A stretch of 64,000 nucleotides of DNA from Lamellibrachia satsuma (GCA_033239005.1 BSQZ01000030.1:520001-584000), one strand, 5' to 3'; shown: positions 42,501 through 53,727, numbered from the stretch's first letter. Notes: generated by a model not told the origin, from the letters alone. A program made the numbers and translations.

Positions 42501-43752
42501 TGTTCGTTAGACAAACACAATGTTCACTAGACAAACACAATGACCACTACTAGACAAACACAATGATGACTGGACAAACACAATTTTCACTAGACAAACA
42601 CAATGTTCACTAGACAAACACAATGATCACTGCACAAACACAATGATCACTGGACAAACACAATGATCACTAGACAAACACAATGATGACTGGACAAACA
42701 CAATATTCACTGGACAAACACAATGTTCACTAGACAAACACACTCTCTACTTGTAAAGACTATAGACATTACTATTGTGTCAACTTGGCAGTTTTTTCTT
42801 TTATTTCAAGAAAATATACTATCGATTTCTTCCATCACGATGTAAGAATTGTTTCAATTGATGCTGTTTCCCAAAGGCAAGTTTTTAATTAAATACATGT
42901 GTAATTATTACAACCATTCACCGATTCTGAAACTGGGGGCCACTTCCTAAGAAGTAAACATCAAACAGGTTTATGATCAGCACCGTGACATCTTTCAAAC
43001 ATGAATGCCAATCTTAAATCGGCAATCGTCATAGCAACTGGCCCACTCACCTGTTTTGTGCTGTGATGCTTTCTACCTGTGGCTGTGGGCCAATTGTAAT
43101 GATTGTTGGCATGTCGCTATGGTAACGCAGAAGTGTACTCTCAGTAAGGGCGAGGGCAGCCAGACTGGGGGGCTGTAAGCAGACAAGTTCCAACTTAAAT
43201 TATCAGCAGTCGAGTAATGTTCAAACAGCAGCTGATCCAAATGGAAATAAATTGCATCTAGCAAACTTAACACGATTGCTGTGCAAAGCAAAAAAATAAG
43301 CCATTGGCTTATCAAGAGTCAAGTGATTATTCGTCTATGTGTAACCTGCCCTATGGAGATATTTGTCAACTTTGTTTTTAAACACACTGCTAGCATTTAC
43401 ACAATCTGTAGGTAATTTGATGAATACTAACATTTGTGTGTATACAGCTGGTTATTTCCATGTAACAATCACACTGGAAGTGTTATTCCCATCTTGTTTA
43501 TCCACATACTTTTGTCTGAAAATCAAACTACTCCTGTATGTCGAACAGATTGCTCTCTGTAAATGAAGAGCTTGTTACAGTTACTGTCTGACTTCAGATA
43601 AGTTACAAGTAAACATGCAGCATAAAATGACTGTATCTACTACAAACAAGACGGAAGATAGTTCACTGTACCTCATGGTAGATAGAGGACGCGGCTAGGG
43701 TTGGGATGATGAATTCATCCTTCTGTGCCTGACCTTTATCATTCACCACTAC
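30150..43752 (-). CDS. HYCC1: Hyccin (FAM126), eight 3' exons, about 451 aa; N-terminus missing
   Basis: Hyccin binds TTC7 and stabilises the PI4KA-TTC7-EFR3 complex that makes PI4P at the plasma membrane. Exons in gene order: 43752-43672, 43172-43051, 40357-40262, 39920-39744, 37211-37124, 35473-35317, 32236-32105, 30652-30150; all phases match. Diagnostic blocks: DEFIIPTLAASSIYHE, LALTEST, ESITAQNRFSVLTCLLRSFN, CRMCSK, AVTGAFLTELTCGVYHTMYN, MLALNDLHQRACFELYSEVI, LTNAIKNGL. The order and spacing follow animal hyccins. The C-terminal ~210 residues are polar and low in structure. About 110 N-terminal residues are expected further upstream (above 43752) and I could not find them. Vertebrate A and B paralogues cannot be separated in an invertebrate. 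Confidence 0.88.
30653..32104 (-). other. Hyccin intron before the last exon
   Basis: AT-rich, without recognised elements. If the donor at 32104 is not used, the frame continues to a TAA at 32031. Confidence 0.5.
32105..32236 (-). CDS. HYCC1: Hyccin exon (acidic, Ser-rich)
   Basis: Acceptor cttacag, donor gtaaac; phase 1 in and out. Encodes DDIASNMSLDQGGDDHGMDD then DHQSKWLQSSSQSS and ASPLLGG. Weakly conserved; assigned by splice phase and position. Confidence 0.75.
32490..32663 (+). repeat. AT-rich tandem repeat
   Basis: cataaagtcatgttatatag plus tataaactatatat, about five copies with a short TA run; abuts the Tc1-like element. Confidence 0.9.
32666..33410 (+). mobile_element. Internally deleted Tc1/mariner-like element, 745 bp
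   Basis: Flanked by TA (32664-32665 and 33411-33412). The ends are inverted repeats of about 170-200 bp: cactactcaaaatagttaaa on the left against the complement of the right end, with aacaaatattggggatg and ggtctgccatacaagttaca shared. Between them sit two remnants of one transposase: TEVAQAVQLLEDGERVRVVT (helix-turn-helix start, near 32978-33040) and IIRSMPRRCQECVNARGD (C-terminus, near 33113-33170). The catalytic DDE core is missing. Lies in a hyccin intron. Confidence 0.82.
33413..35316 (-). other. Hyccin intron, remaining part
   Basis: About 1.9 kb of AT-rich DNA; a short threefold repeat of aagatagctttataagaac at about 34682-34735. No exon found. Confidence 0.5.
35317..35473 (-). CDS. 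HYCC1: Hyccin exon
   Basis: Acceptor tgttgcag, donor gtatgc. 52 codons plus one base: LTNAIKNGLKQSPPGAHKNN, then PMGISMSSSP and CAITNASFRAKKLP. The NAIK block corresponds to the end of the hyccin helical domain. Confidence 0.9.
35600..35712 (+). mobile_element. Possible L2-like LINE 3' tail
   Basis: tttcccgaggattttagtgc and a following attattattt resemble the ends at 23465-23530 (complement) and 18085-18165. Very short; low confidence. Confidence 0.35.
35797..35857 (+). repeat. (TA)n microsatellite
   Basis: About 30 TA units, preceded by a TG/CA-rich stretch with acacatgtgtatagtg repeats (35715-35790). Confidence 0.98.
35922..36990 (+). repeat. 32-bp minisatellite, about 33 units, hyccin intron
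   Basis: Unit tggttatatcagtggttgtt plus gtatggctacaa. Because 32 is not a multiple of three, the unit rotates through all frames and gives long stop-free frames (up to 255 codons) of the type GYNGYISGCC and MVISVVVVWLQ. These are repeat artefacts. Confidence 0.97.
37124..37211 (-). CDS. HYCC1: Hyccin exon
   Basis: Acceptor tgttgtcag, donor gtaagt. (M)YNGQTQRGMLALNDLHQRA then CFELYSEVIL, aligning with the YNG...ALDD..RAQLELYPE region of hyccin. Confidence 0.93.
37225..38975 (+). repeat. 54/55-bp minisatellite with 9-unit higher-order repeat
   Basis: About 32 units of the type ttctacaaacacatactaca plus tcaagatgctcacggtgtca and ccatcaaggattgg. Two sub-types differ by aaacac or atgatac (54 or 55 bp). 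The order of sub-types in 37361-37690 recurs at 37852-38181, an offset of 491 bp, which equals nine units. Later units are more uniform. Confidence 0.95.
38985..39282 (-). mobile_element. SINE-like element, tRNA-derived head
   Basis: Read on the minus strand it starts near ggggggtacagtggtctgg, has a B-box-like gtgattcaaatcc (39212-39226), and a body including the block shared with 12290-12400 (cttttacttctcctggcata on the plus strand). Confidence 0.55.
39297..39371. repeat. Perfect 35-bp inverted repeat with 5-base loop
   Basis: Arms 39297-39331 and 39337-39371 are exact complements (aaagactaaacaaatacttc outward); the loop is atttc. It adjoins the SINE-like element. Confidence 0.95.
39498..39545 (+). 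repeat. (TA)n microsatellite
   Basis: About 22 TA units, hyccin intron. Confidence 0.97.
39591..39780 (-). repeat. 62-bp unit x3 that copies a hyccin 5' splice site
   Basis: Three head-to-tail copies start at 39591, 39653 and 39715. On the minus strand each holds gagctcacatgtggtgtcta then ccacacaat and gtaaggc: the last ~30 bases of the exon at 39744-39920 plus its donor. The copy nearest the exon differs by one base (cacctg). Confidence 0.95.
39744..39920 (-). CDS. HYCC1: Hyccin exon
   Basis: Acceptor attgcag, donor gtaagg. (K)IVRMGFVGESNELAPSRAN then SVRDFSESGRVAVTGAF and LTELTCGVYHT. The phase-2 end joins to 37211 as ATG (M), giving YHTMYNGQ. The exon end is tandemly triplicated (see 39591-39780). 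Confidence 0.9.
40262..40357 (-). CDS. HYCC1: Hyccin exon
   Basis: Acceptor ttttgcag, donor gtacgt. (R)FSVLTCLLRSFNADIEHVP then LHAHRMLCRMCS. Fits the conserved LT.LL..(Y/F)NA helix of hyccin. Confidence 0.93.
40430..40630 (+). repeat. Degenerate ~22-bp repeat
   Basis: Variants of tgacaggtgacagtcagacatgc, about eight, with drift. Confidence 0.8.
42340..42742 (+). repeat. 20-bp minisatellite, hyccin intron
   Basis: About 20 units of acaaacacaatgttcactag with gatcac and gatgac variants. Confidence 0.95.
43051..43172 (-). CDS. HYCC1: Hyccin exon
   Basis: Acceptor gcttacag, donor gtgagt. PPSLAALALTESTLLRYHSD then MPTIITIGPQPQVESITAQN plus two bases. MALTESALS...ITAQNR is a hyccin signature region. 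Confidence 0.93.
43298..43420 (-). mobile_element. CR1-like 3' end fragment, copy 3
   Basis: Matches 7218-7343 (aagccattggcttatc, aagagtc, tttgtttttaaacac, ttacacaatctgtag). Only the end of the coding region and 3' UTR remain; 5'-truncated insertion in a hyccin intron. Confidence 0.85.
43672..43752 (-). CDS. HYCC1: Hyccin exon, most upstream one found
   Basis: Acceptor ttttgtag, donor gtacag. VVVNDKGQAQKDEFIIPTLA then ASSIYHE, phase 0 at both ends. Aligns with the beta region before YHEPS in hyccin. Confidence 0.9.
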
Positions 43753-44539
43753 CTACAAAATCAGACACATTCATTTCTGTAATGCTGTGCTGTATCACAT
43801 TTCAATCTTTCATTGTAATGAAAAATATCATGTCATAGATGTTGACTATCCTGAAATTTATGCAATGATCTACACAGTTTGCAATATGTCATAGGTTTCA
43901 CCAAAACAAATTTTAAATTAATCGCCAAAAACTATGAAAGGGAAATTAAAATGAAATATAATTCTCCAGTTGTTTTTGTGAAATCATCAGAAAACAAACT
44001 GAATGGCAAGATTATAACAGGGGTAGTGCGACAGGTTTAATCAACATGTGAGATGAACTCACTCAAACTGGTTGTTCATGTTTCACAATTGTAAATTTGA
44101 CCTCCTAGAAAGAATACTGGGGAAACTGACAAGTATTGAGCACGACAAAGAAGATGATAATTTCCTTATGCCAACATTAGTCCTGTACAAATAAATGACA
44201 CTGGACAACATCCCTTAAATATATATTATGTATATACTAGGACACATACATTTGTGCCGTTTTGTTCTACTCTATGGAACTGATGCTTCAGCAATGTTTT
44301 TTTCATACTGCTAAAACACAATATGTTTATTGTATCAAACAACTACCTGCACATCTCTATTTACAATCTTGATAAAAGATGCAGTACTAACAACATATGA
44401 ACACACTGCATGAAAGTAGGCCCTATTACCACTACCGCACTTGCTGTAATAAATCATCTTGAATGTTGATTGTAGATTGTCTAACATTGTCCTCATACAG
44501 GGTGTATTTGTGTTGCGACACGTACTAGCAGTCTAACTA

Positions 44540-44995
44540 CTGCAGTTGTATTGAGCATGGCTCGTGTGTAGTTGTCTTGAGCATGGCTCGTGTGTAGTTG
44601 TCTTGAGCATGGCTCGTGTGTAGTTGTCTAGAGCATGGCTCGTGTGTAGTTGTCTTGAGCATGGCTCGTGTGTAGTTGTCCAGAGCATGGCTTGTGTGTA
44701 GTTGTCTAGAGCATGGCTCGTGTGTAGTTGTCTTGAGCATGGCTTGTGTGTAGTTGTCTTGAGCATGGCTCGTGTGTAGTTGTCTTGAGCATGGCTCGTG
44801 TGTAGTTGTCTTGAGCATGGCTCGTGTGTAGTTGTCTTGAGCATGGCTCGTGTGTAGTTGTCTAGAGCATGGCTCGTGTGTAGTTGTCTTGAGCATGGCT
44901 CGTGTGTAGTTGTCTTGAGCATGGCTCGTGTGTAGTTGTCTTGAGCATGGCTCGTGTGTAGTTGTCTGGAGCATGGCTCGTGTGTAGTTGTTCAA
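44540..44995 (+). repeat. 26-bp minisatellite
   Basis: About 17 units of gttgtcttgagcatggctcg plus tgtgta. Stop-free frames on the minus strand (NYTRAMLKTTTHEPCS-type) are produced by the repeat. Confidence 0.97.
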
Positions 44996-45104
44996 GATAC
45001 AACACATCAGTGGTACAACTGCTGATAGGCTTTGTAAGGAACTACCAGCAACCATCCACTGATGTCTCGGGTCTCGATTCTCTCCAATTGTCCTCAGGAA
45101 CAAG

Positions 45105-45995
45105 GCAGATTACTCTCACTAGCAGATACCATATTGGGAAGAAACTATCTCACAATTACTGGCGGAGATCGCATTGGGAAGAAACACACTCAATAGCAGT
45201 GATCACACTGAGTAGAAACTATATCACTCTCACAGTTATACATCACCTTGGTAAGAAACTATATCACTCTCATTGGCTGAGATCATATTGAGAAGAAACT
45301 ATGCCAATCTCACAGTCATTGGCTGAGATCATATTGGGAAGAAACTATGCCAATCTCACAGATGGAGATCACATTGGGAAGAAATTATATCACTCTCGCT
45401 AGCAGAGATCACATTGGAAAGAAACTATATCATTCTCACTAGCAGATATCATATTGGGAAGAAACTACATCACTCTCACTAGCAGAGATCATATTGGGAA
45501 GAAACCATGTCACTCTCACTGGCTAAAATGACATTGATTAGAAACAATATTACTCTCCATAGCAGAGATCATAATAATTATTGGGAAGAAAATATATACT
45601 CTCATTAGCAGAGATCATATAGGGAAGAAGCTATGTTACTCTCACTAGCTGAGATGAAATTGATTAAAAACTATATCACCTTCACTAGCAGAGATCATAT
45701 AGGGAAGAAACTATGTCAATCTCACTAGCAGAGATCATATTGAGAAAAAAACTGTGTCGCACTCACTGGCTGAGATGACATTTGATTAGAAACTGTATCA
45801 CTCAAGGTGGCACAAATACTGTTGGGGTTTAGGAAGAAACTATATTACTCTAAACAGGCAGAGATCATAGCAAAACAAACAATGCCATTATCACTGCCAA
45901 AGATCACATTGGGAACGAACAATATAACTCTCACTCGCAGAAATCATTTTGGGAACAAACTATACAACTCCTACTGGCAGAAGTCACCTCAGAAG
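45105..45995 (+). repeat. Decayed ~40-bp tandem repeat
   Basis: About 22 diverged units of tcactctcactagcagagat plus catattgggaagaaactata. Much older than the arrays near it. Confidence 0.88.
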
Positions 45996-48944
45996 AAACC
46001 ATATTATTATTATCATCTTTATTCGGACTCAAGATCCACAAACATGTACATATTAAACAAATTGAAAGTTAGAAATGGCAGCTATGTCTTTCACTATTAG
46101 TGATGATACTGGATGGAGGCTACCAGAAGGTGCTTGCCTTGTGATTCACCTTCGCCACCCAGCCGGCTCCTGATACCTTGAGACAGGTGACTCGAGACAG
46201 ACGATCAATTAGTGGTGCGTGACTAGGAGACACTCCCTGCGGATACCTGGGGCTAGCCATTACCTGCTTATTAGCTCAGCCATACCTGTACTAATTACTG
46301 GGAGGCAACCCCGGTCATGTAACATGCTAGCCGCATTAACAACTCTAATTGTCTTACCTGCATCTATTATGTCTTGGCGAGAAAATATCTCCAAGTGTGT
46401 AATTAATCCCACCCCAGGCATGGGCAGTGAATAAAACAGACACCGCACGCCATAACAGGACAATGGGAAACCTATTTAATGTTACAGCCCAGAAGGCTTT
46501 TATTTCCCCATCTACAGTATGTTTTATTTACTCGCGATAACGTGTTCAGCAAACCTGATTTCCAACAGGATCTTGATCAAAGCAGTAAAAATGTGCACAG
46601 AATATAAACTAAAACTGCAGATACCTACCCAGTAACACTGACATTCTGTGTAAATCCCAGTTTGTGCACCCACATCCTCATCCCCCAACCACCCCAAGTC
46701 ATGACACCATTCCTTTTCTCTCCCCACCTAGCGATTTACACCCAACAGTTAAACGTCTGCTAAACTGAGAGCTAAAAACTCTCATTAATGCAATCAATGC
46801 ATCAACGACAGAGCCGATGTAAGGAACATCATGACAATGTCTCTGCATAGAGGGCAGCAGGTGTACATGTCGACATTAATAGGATTACGCACACCGAACG
46901 GGTGCACACAGCTGGCTGAGAGGATGTCAAAGTAGGGACCCTCTGCCTGGGCTAATCAGGTGAACCAAGCCATTAAATTTAATCAAAGGTGGCTGAATGA
47001 AGCCATGCGGTGATGCCACCAACAAAGACACAGTGTCAATGCAACAGAAACGACTACAGGTGATACCTTCAAATCTACTTGACAGGAACATGTTACATTA
47101 GAACCATTCACAGATTCTGTTCATCTCCCTAATGAATCAGATTCTGCTACAATATGTCAAATATTCAGGACATACTGTGAATCACCCACTGATATTACAA
47201 ATGATCATAACACAAATTATTATAACATAATGCAGTAAAGGGCACACATCTAGTAATTCACAATAACATTTTCACATCGGCAATATTTGCATTCTACCGA
47301 ATTCTGATCGATTGGTTCACCTGGCTGTAGTTTCATTGTCTGTAATAAACTATCTACAAATGGCTGTAGGAAACTGCCAACAGTTTCATAATAAAAACAC
47401 GAGACAAAGACTACCATTTTCCTCAAAGCCGCCCATTCCCAGCAATCAAGTGCCCATGCTGACATCACGAGAGACTTTGAAGAAGCAATCTGACGGGAAG
47501 TGGACAGGACCATTATAGTCCTAATCACAACCATTCTGAAATAAACTTCACAAATAGCTCTTTCACTCCACATTAAATAGCACTAACCCTGAAGCTCCTC
47601 TCCAGACAACTATGTCGTATTTGACCAACCCAACATTCTTGTCTGTGCATAAGACTGTGACACAGTAACCTGGGATAAAAACATAATATCAAATGATACA
47701 TAACTGCATGCAAGTATATATGTAACACATTATTAAGAATCTGTAATCTTTCATTTCTGTGTTATACAAGGAATGTAATAAGGATTGGAACAATGTAAAG
47801 ACATCTTCTTTGCAAAGTGCCATGGATCTGATGGTAAGAACTACATTCCTATTGTCTCTAGCAGTCCTGTGTTGAGACATGTCCAACAGCTGCCGATCAA
47901 GAGACAACAAAATACAACAGTTCTTGTCTGGTTACATCACCTGATTATTCATTGAGACATGTTCCTACCGTTTCCTTCATATCATCACAAGTTTTACCCA
48001 AATAGATCTGAATTTATTGAGACACGTTCCGTCCTTTTCCTTCCTAATGTGACAGAGTTTACCCAAATGCAACATATATGGCAAGAAGAACCATCATCTC
48101 ACAATAATTCATTAATAATGTTATCTTCTTGTAATATTACAAAATATGATACTCTACCTACAGCTGTCACTATACTCTGACTCCAAAGGGAGTTACTTGG
48201 TGACCAAATAGTGTGGTCAGTCAATGACTGACAATATCTTGACCTGTCTCACCTGTGACAGCTGACCATCCCTTGTGTTCCTTGTGGTGACCAGCTGGAT
48301 GTCTACCTGCCTGTCTCTTCACATCAATGTCTACATCAATCATCTGGCTTGGCCAGATGTATCTTGACTGGACACTGCCCACGTTGTGTCCAGCAAACAC
48401 TGGGTTGTTGCTGTAGATGGTCATCTTGAAGGGTGGACAAACACTGACCACCAGCCTCCAACGCACATTTTTATATGCAAACAAACACAGCCAGACCACT
48501 GATGGACGGAACCATGTCATTGAGACAGGGCAGAGGAAGTCATGTGGTCAATGTGCTGGCTCTGGTCAGTGGGCTTGACCACACCCACCAGGTGAGATAA
48601 TACAATGAGTCTCAGCTACAATTTGATGCTGCACAATAGCCACGTGCATGACGTGTGCCATGCCACTAACTGCATGAGACAATTAGCATAAAGTCTCAGC
48701 AGCTTGCTCCCTATGCTCTTCCAGTGGACCGGGCCAAGTCTCGTTCTACACTGGCTCATAACAATACATAATTAATGACAGCTGAACACAGGGCTAGTTT
48801 AGGGAAGACAGACGGAAGGAAGGGGATGACACACCCCAGAAAGTAACACCCCACATGGTATGTCTCGTAGACCAGCAGGACATGCAGACCAGAGAGGAAC
48901 TGCGATAACAAGATCTGTCCACTTGTAGCCTCTAACTCACCTGG

Positions 48945-49165
48945 TGACACTACTCAGATGTGGCTACTACTTGACACTCTCACACACCTGTTGACACTAC
49001 TCAGATGTGACTACCACATGACACTCTCACACACCGGTTGACACTACTCAGATGTGACTACCACATGACACTCTCACACACCTGTTGACACTACTCAGAT
49101 GTGACTACCACATGACACTCTCACACACCTGTTGACACTACTCAGATGTGACTACCACATGACAC
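48945..49165 (+). repeat. 47-bp unit, about 4.5 copies
   Basis: ctgttgacactactcagatg plus tgactaccacatgacactctcacacac; copies are nearly identical. Confidence 0.95.
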
Positions 49166-50177
49166 TTCTGTTTGAACAACATTATTATTACATGACATAA
49201 TCTTTATTTATACAACCACGAAGAAAGACGTCCAAATAAGGATTTACAATAAAATTCTTCCTGTGCTCATAAACACAAAGACATCACTAACTATGACCTA
49301 ACTGTATCTACAAATGGCCAATATTTCTGGGACAACAGATTGTGTCCAGCCATCTATGGAGTTGAAGACCATGGCCTTGATGGTGTAACGACCAACGAGA
49401 CTGAATCAAGTGTCACACAAATCAAACAGACTGATTCCCAATTACTTAGAGAATTCTCCTTAGGTGCTACATTTCCACAGATGACTTATTATGCACCAAC
49501 CAGAGAGAGCAGTGATGACCAGCAGCATGGAGAGGAGCATGGTGCATGGAACAGTATTTATGGAGTTGATGCTTTGGATGAAAATATGATCAAGAGATTT
49601 TGTTAAATATTGTCTTCATCATGATGTCCTACGTTCAACGCCATTGTCTTTAGCATGACATCCAACTTTCCATCACATTGTCTTCAGTGTGATGTCCAAC
49701 TTTCAGTCACCTTGTCATCATGACATTCTATTTTCTATGACATTGTCTGCAGGGTGATGTCCAACTTTCCACCACATTGTCTCTGACTGGACAGTCACAT
49801 GGATGTCAGCCTGATGGACAGAGGTGTCAAAAGCATTGTTGCATGAGTTCCTGCTGTGGCAGCTGCCTTGTTGGGTGTCACTGCTAGGAGGCACAGTGAC
49901 ATGGTAAGATGACACTGTGTCTACAGCAGCCACAGTAAACCAAACAGCCTCTTCACAACTCCAGTGTTCGTTATGTGAGCTTGGACAACAACCAACAACC
50001 CATTACAAGTGTTCTCGACAATTTAGTGTTACTGTTGGCAATCACAACTACTATTACAGTGTGGTACATGTGAAGATATATGCCCTGAATACATCATCAT
50101 CAGGTCTAGTGTAGGTGATCATGACCCACCGTTTCCCACAATTACAGGTGTGTTTTAACTCTTTCCTAGCCAGGCTG

Positions 50178-50396
50178 CTAGACCATCAAGGACTGTAATG
50201 CTTTGCTGACTTCTGCTTCTTTCCCACTGTCACCAGATGTACTTGTTTTCTCTTTCTCCTCAGGTGGCCTAAACATTCTGCTCATCTTTTCCTGATTTTT
50301 GCACCCAACTATATAACCAAATAATGCTTTCATTGATTGGACCTGTTTCTCCACATGTCTCAACAACATCATTGAACTTTTCTCCATGCGCTGCAT
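50178..50396 (-). CDS. Hypothetical 72-aa open frame
   Basis: MQRMEKSSMMLLRHVEKQVQ, then a Glu/Lys/Ser-rich tail ending QSLMV. The amphipathic start and charged composition look more protein-like than most chance frames here, but there is an in-frame stop two codons upstream, no homologue I recognise, and no clear neighbouring exon. It could be an exon, a TE remnant or chance. Confidence 0.2.
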   Translation of the reverse strand: MQRMEKSSMMLLRHVEKQVQSMKALFGYIVGCKNQEKMSRMFRPPEEKEKTSTSGDSGKEAEVSKALQSLMV

Positions 50397-50604
50397 AGAT
50401 CATAAACTCTGCTACTGCTTAAATGCCATAATTTGGCACAATAATAAGAACAGCAAAATTACTTAAAGAGTTTACATTCTATATGACAGCTTATATGGTG
50501 AAAGTCTGCACTAAATATGAAAAATCAGTAAACATTTAATTGTATAACTATAAATAAACATGACTACATCTTGAAATTGCAAAGATTGCAACAATGTTTT
50601 CTGA

Positions 50605-50782
50605 TTACATAGGTGCCAACCCTGAGTGGTGCCAACCCTGAGTGGTGCATACCTGAGTGGGGCCAACCCTGAGTGGTACCTACCCTGAGTGGTGCACACA
50701 TGAGTGGTGCATACCTGAGTGGTGCACACCTGAGTTGTGCATACCTGAGTGGTGCCAACCCTGAGTGGTGCATACCTGTAAG
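50605..50782 (+). repeat. ~16-bp minisatellite
   Basis: cctgagtggtgcacac with gccaac and gcatac variants, about ten units. Confidence 0.93.
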
Positions 50783-51471
50783 ACGTAACCTAAAATCCAT
50801 AAGACCACAAACAAACCCTATAATTTGCAGTGCACACTCAGATGGTGCTCACTGTGCAAACTGGGATCTACTGACTGGGGGAGACTTTGGTGCAGCCAAC
50901 AGCACACAGCAAAAATATCCACAACGTGTTTCAAACTGATGGTTTGTTATTCACAGCTATTTGACAGTATCCCGTAATACAGAAAAGCCTTCTTCAAAAT
51001 GCACAAAACTGTAAGGAATTTCTTCTATGCCCATAAGATCAATTTTCAGCAATATATGTGTAAGAGTTACGGGTGCATCATAACTGTTGGCTGTATGTGA
51101 GTAGGCACGAGTCACGTGACATCACCTCCCCTACTGTCCCACCCAGGATTAGTTCAAGTACAACATTCCCACTACAACTAACAGTCAGAAGTAGCTGGTC
51201 CAACCAGTACTGTGGTCAACAGATTAAATTCTTAGCCACAGCTGCCAGTTTCTGATCATTTCGACCATGCCATTATAATTAAGCAATCACTATGGCAATC
51301 CAGGAAATGTCTGATGTTCCATGAACAAAAAGGTCAGAACGCACGTAGTATTCAGACCACTCAACCAAGCTGTTTCAGACAAGTCCAGATATGTGTTTCA
51401 AATCTCATTTAAGCAATATTTCTTATCACACTATGCTTTCAAATAAATTTATATAAAACAACATGTTGTGC

Positions 51472-52012
51472 TGCAGTTGCGTCCGATGGGTGTAGTTGCA
51501 ATCTGACAGTTGCGTCTGATGGGTGTAGTTGCAATCTGACAGTTGCGTCTGATGGGTGTAGTTGCTATCTGACAGTTGCGTCTGATGGGTGTAGTTGCAA
51601 TCTGACAGTTGTGTCTGATGGGTGTAGTTGCTATCTGACAGTTGCGTCTGATGGGTGTAATTGCAATCTGACAGTTGCGTCTGATGGGTGTAGTTGCTAT
51701 CTGACAGTTGCGTCTCATGGGTGTAGTTGCAATCTGACAGTTGCGTCTGATGGGTGTAGCTGCAATCTGACAGTTGCGTCTGATGGGTGTATTTGCAATC
51801 TGACAGTTGCGTCTGATGGGTGTAGCTGCAATCTGACAGTTGCATCTGATGGGTGTAGTTGCAATCTGACAGTTGCGTCTGATGGGTGTAGTTGCAATCT
51901 GACAGTTGTGTCTCATGGGTGTAGTTGCAATCTGATAGTTGCGTCTCATGGGTGTAGTTGCAATCTGACAGTTGCGTCTCATGGGTGTAGTTGCAATCTG
52001 ACAGTTGCATTG
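51472..52012 (+). repeat. 33-bp minisatellite, about 16 units
   Basis: Unit ttgcgtctgatgggtgtagt plus tgcaatctgacag. Because 33 is a multiple of three, several frames stay open on both strands (QLSDCNYTHQT-type 11-residue repeat, up to 197 codons). Confidence 0.97.
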
Positions 52013-53084
52013 GCTGCATCAGAACTGGATCTGGACTAGTTTCGTGTCAAGATACTTTTACTTTTTTATATCTAAAACTTTACTAACAATACCTACCCTT
52101 GTGAAGCACGAAACATTGTATACCTTTTTTATGGCTGCTGTTATTTCAATACACCTAGCTTGCTTAAATATAATTAAATGCAGTTAACAAACTGGCATAT
52201 TAGATGACAAGAACATCGCCATCATGTTCAATCAATTAATTAAGCATTACCATGATACTCTTGCAGAAAATATTATGGCATCACAAATTTAAATAAGCGA
52301 AACCATGCCAGCATTCAGAGTTGACTTGCAAAGAATGAGACCTCCCACGATGCACATGCTTCACATCCTACCGACTGCGACTAATTAATTGACTCCAACT
52401 ACGAAGCTCACAGTTTCAACAAAAGGGACATAATCAAACAATGTTTAATGCTGTAGATTGGGCACACGACGGCAATACCCGCCTTTCAGAGACACGACAT
52501 CCGAAAATGCTGACATTGAGGCATGGAATCGCACCACATGAGGTCCATGTACAATTTCCGTGGCATACCTCCATCATGCTGGGCCAACGCATGGTGTCGT
52601 CTGCTTTGCATACAAGAACAATGCACACATGCAAGTGAACACGGACAACCGATACCGACACCCTAATGAGGTTCGTTCTGCTCGCAATCTCAGTTGCCAA
52701 GGCGATGCAGCGATTCCAAAATCTGCTGCTTTGATGTTCCGACTAACTTAATTACTGGGTTAATTTTGATGATGCTGTATATGGTTACCATCATGGTCTT
52801 AAATGTCAGACAATATCTGTATTGTTGTATCTGCAGACTTGAACTTGAGACAACATGAGATAGGACAAGCGATGCCATAAACTGCAAAATAATGTCTTTG
52901 CAAAGACACTGATGTAAGTTCGCAGAGAGATGGAAATGTCAACTAGCACTCTGAAAAACAAACTTCATTTCAGCCATGACCTGTTAATAAGTGTGCGATC
53001 GAAAATCAACTTACCAGATTGTACATGCCAAGTAGACAGGCCTCAACTGCAGCACTTTTCTGAAACAAAGAGAGAAGACACTAT

Positions 53085-53727
53085 GAGACAACATAGAATC
53101 CAGTCACCTTTGCTGTTGCTAAAACTATTGCAACTCCTGTTGTTAGCAGTAGACTTGACTATTGCAATTCCATTTATTATAAGAATATTCCTCTCAACGA
53201 CATCTTGAAACTTCAATGTGTGCAAAATTATTTGGCAAGGGTGGTTACCTGGTCTCCTCATTTCTCTCTCACTCAGATAGTAGGGTGTGTCTTGTCACTG
53301 TCTTCTTTTTAAATCATTGCATTGGCTCCCTGTCTGATATTGGCTCCCTGTCTGATATTGGCTCCCTGTCTGATATTGCATTATTTTCAAGACCTGCACA
53401 GTTACCTGTCAAGCACTTTCATCCAAGCAACCATCATATTTATCACTGCTCACTCCTGCAAGACAGCCCAGACAGCTTCGATCATCTAATTCTAATCTAC
53501 TTTTTGTTCCCAGTGTTAAGACAAATGTCGGAATTAGAGCTTTTTCAGTTGCTGCACCGACTCTGTGGGACTCACCCCCTGTCAGTGTCAAGTCTGTAGG
53601 AAATATAACAACATTTCGCCGTAAACTAAAACCCACCTGTTTAAACTTGCTTATCCTCCATAGTCCCCCAGTGTACCAATCCAACTGTTTACAATTGGAA
53701 CTGTTTATCAATTAGGAACTGCTTAAC
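53085..53727 (+). mobile_element. L2-like LINE, RT C-terminus, copy 2
   Basis: Plus strand reads TIATPVVSSRLDYCNSIYYK, VQNYLARVVTWSPHF, LHWLPV, LLTPARQPRQLRSSNS and TNVGIRAFSVAAPTLW, the same family as 23465-24170. Stops and frame changes are present, and an 18-bp unit (ttggctccctgtctgata) at the WLPV codons is triplicated (about 53322-53376). Confidence 0.82.

Larger units (their letters stand above)
40358..43050 (-). other. Hyccin intron with dispersed short repeats
   Basis: Contains acaggtgacagtcagacatg-like repeats at 40430-40625, a 20-bp minisatellite (42340-42740) and AT-rich DNA. The open frames at 41572-41942 show no recognised domain. Confidence 0.6.
43753..53084. other. Long region with no assigned gene; upstream part of hyccin gene or intergenic
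   Basis: About 9.3 kb with five tandem arrays (listed separately) and only short frames without recognisable domains. I searched by eye for the hyccin N-terminus (motifs such as FLPELI and GVYNLE) on the minus strand without success. TE 3'-tail-like sequence on the minus strand near 46000-46060 (gaataaagatgataataata) is noted. Confidence 0.4.

Noticed and set aside
44533..45103. 188- and 129-codon minus-strand frames with NYTRAML repeats
   Set aside because: 26-bp minisatellite artefact; no start context, splice sites or domain.
47250..47573. 107-codon minus frame and overlapping plus frame
   Set aside because: No family resemblance on either strand.
48221..48520. 99-codon minus frame containing MTIYSNNPVFAGHNVGSV
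   Set aside because: Considered as a missing hyccin exon; it does not fit the hyccin N-terminus and has no matching splice phases.
49340..49606. 88-codon frame MCPAIYGVEDHG
   Set aside because: Balanced composition, but no domain recognised, no splice structure and no neighbouring exon; treated as chance.
51426..52039. Up to 197-codon frames with an 11-residue repeat, both strands
   Set aside because: 33-bp tandem repeat keeps several frames open at once; both strands open is the mark of an array, not a gene.
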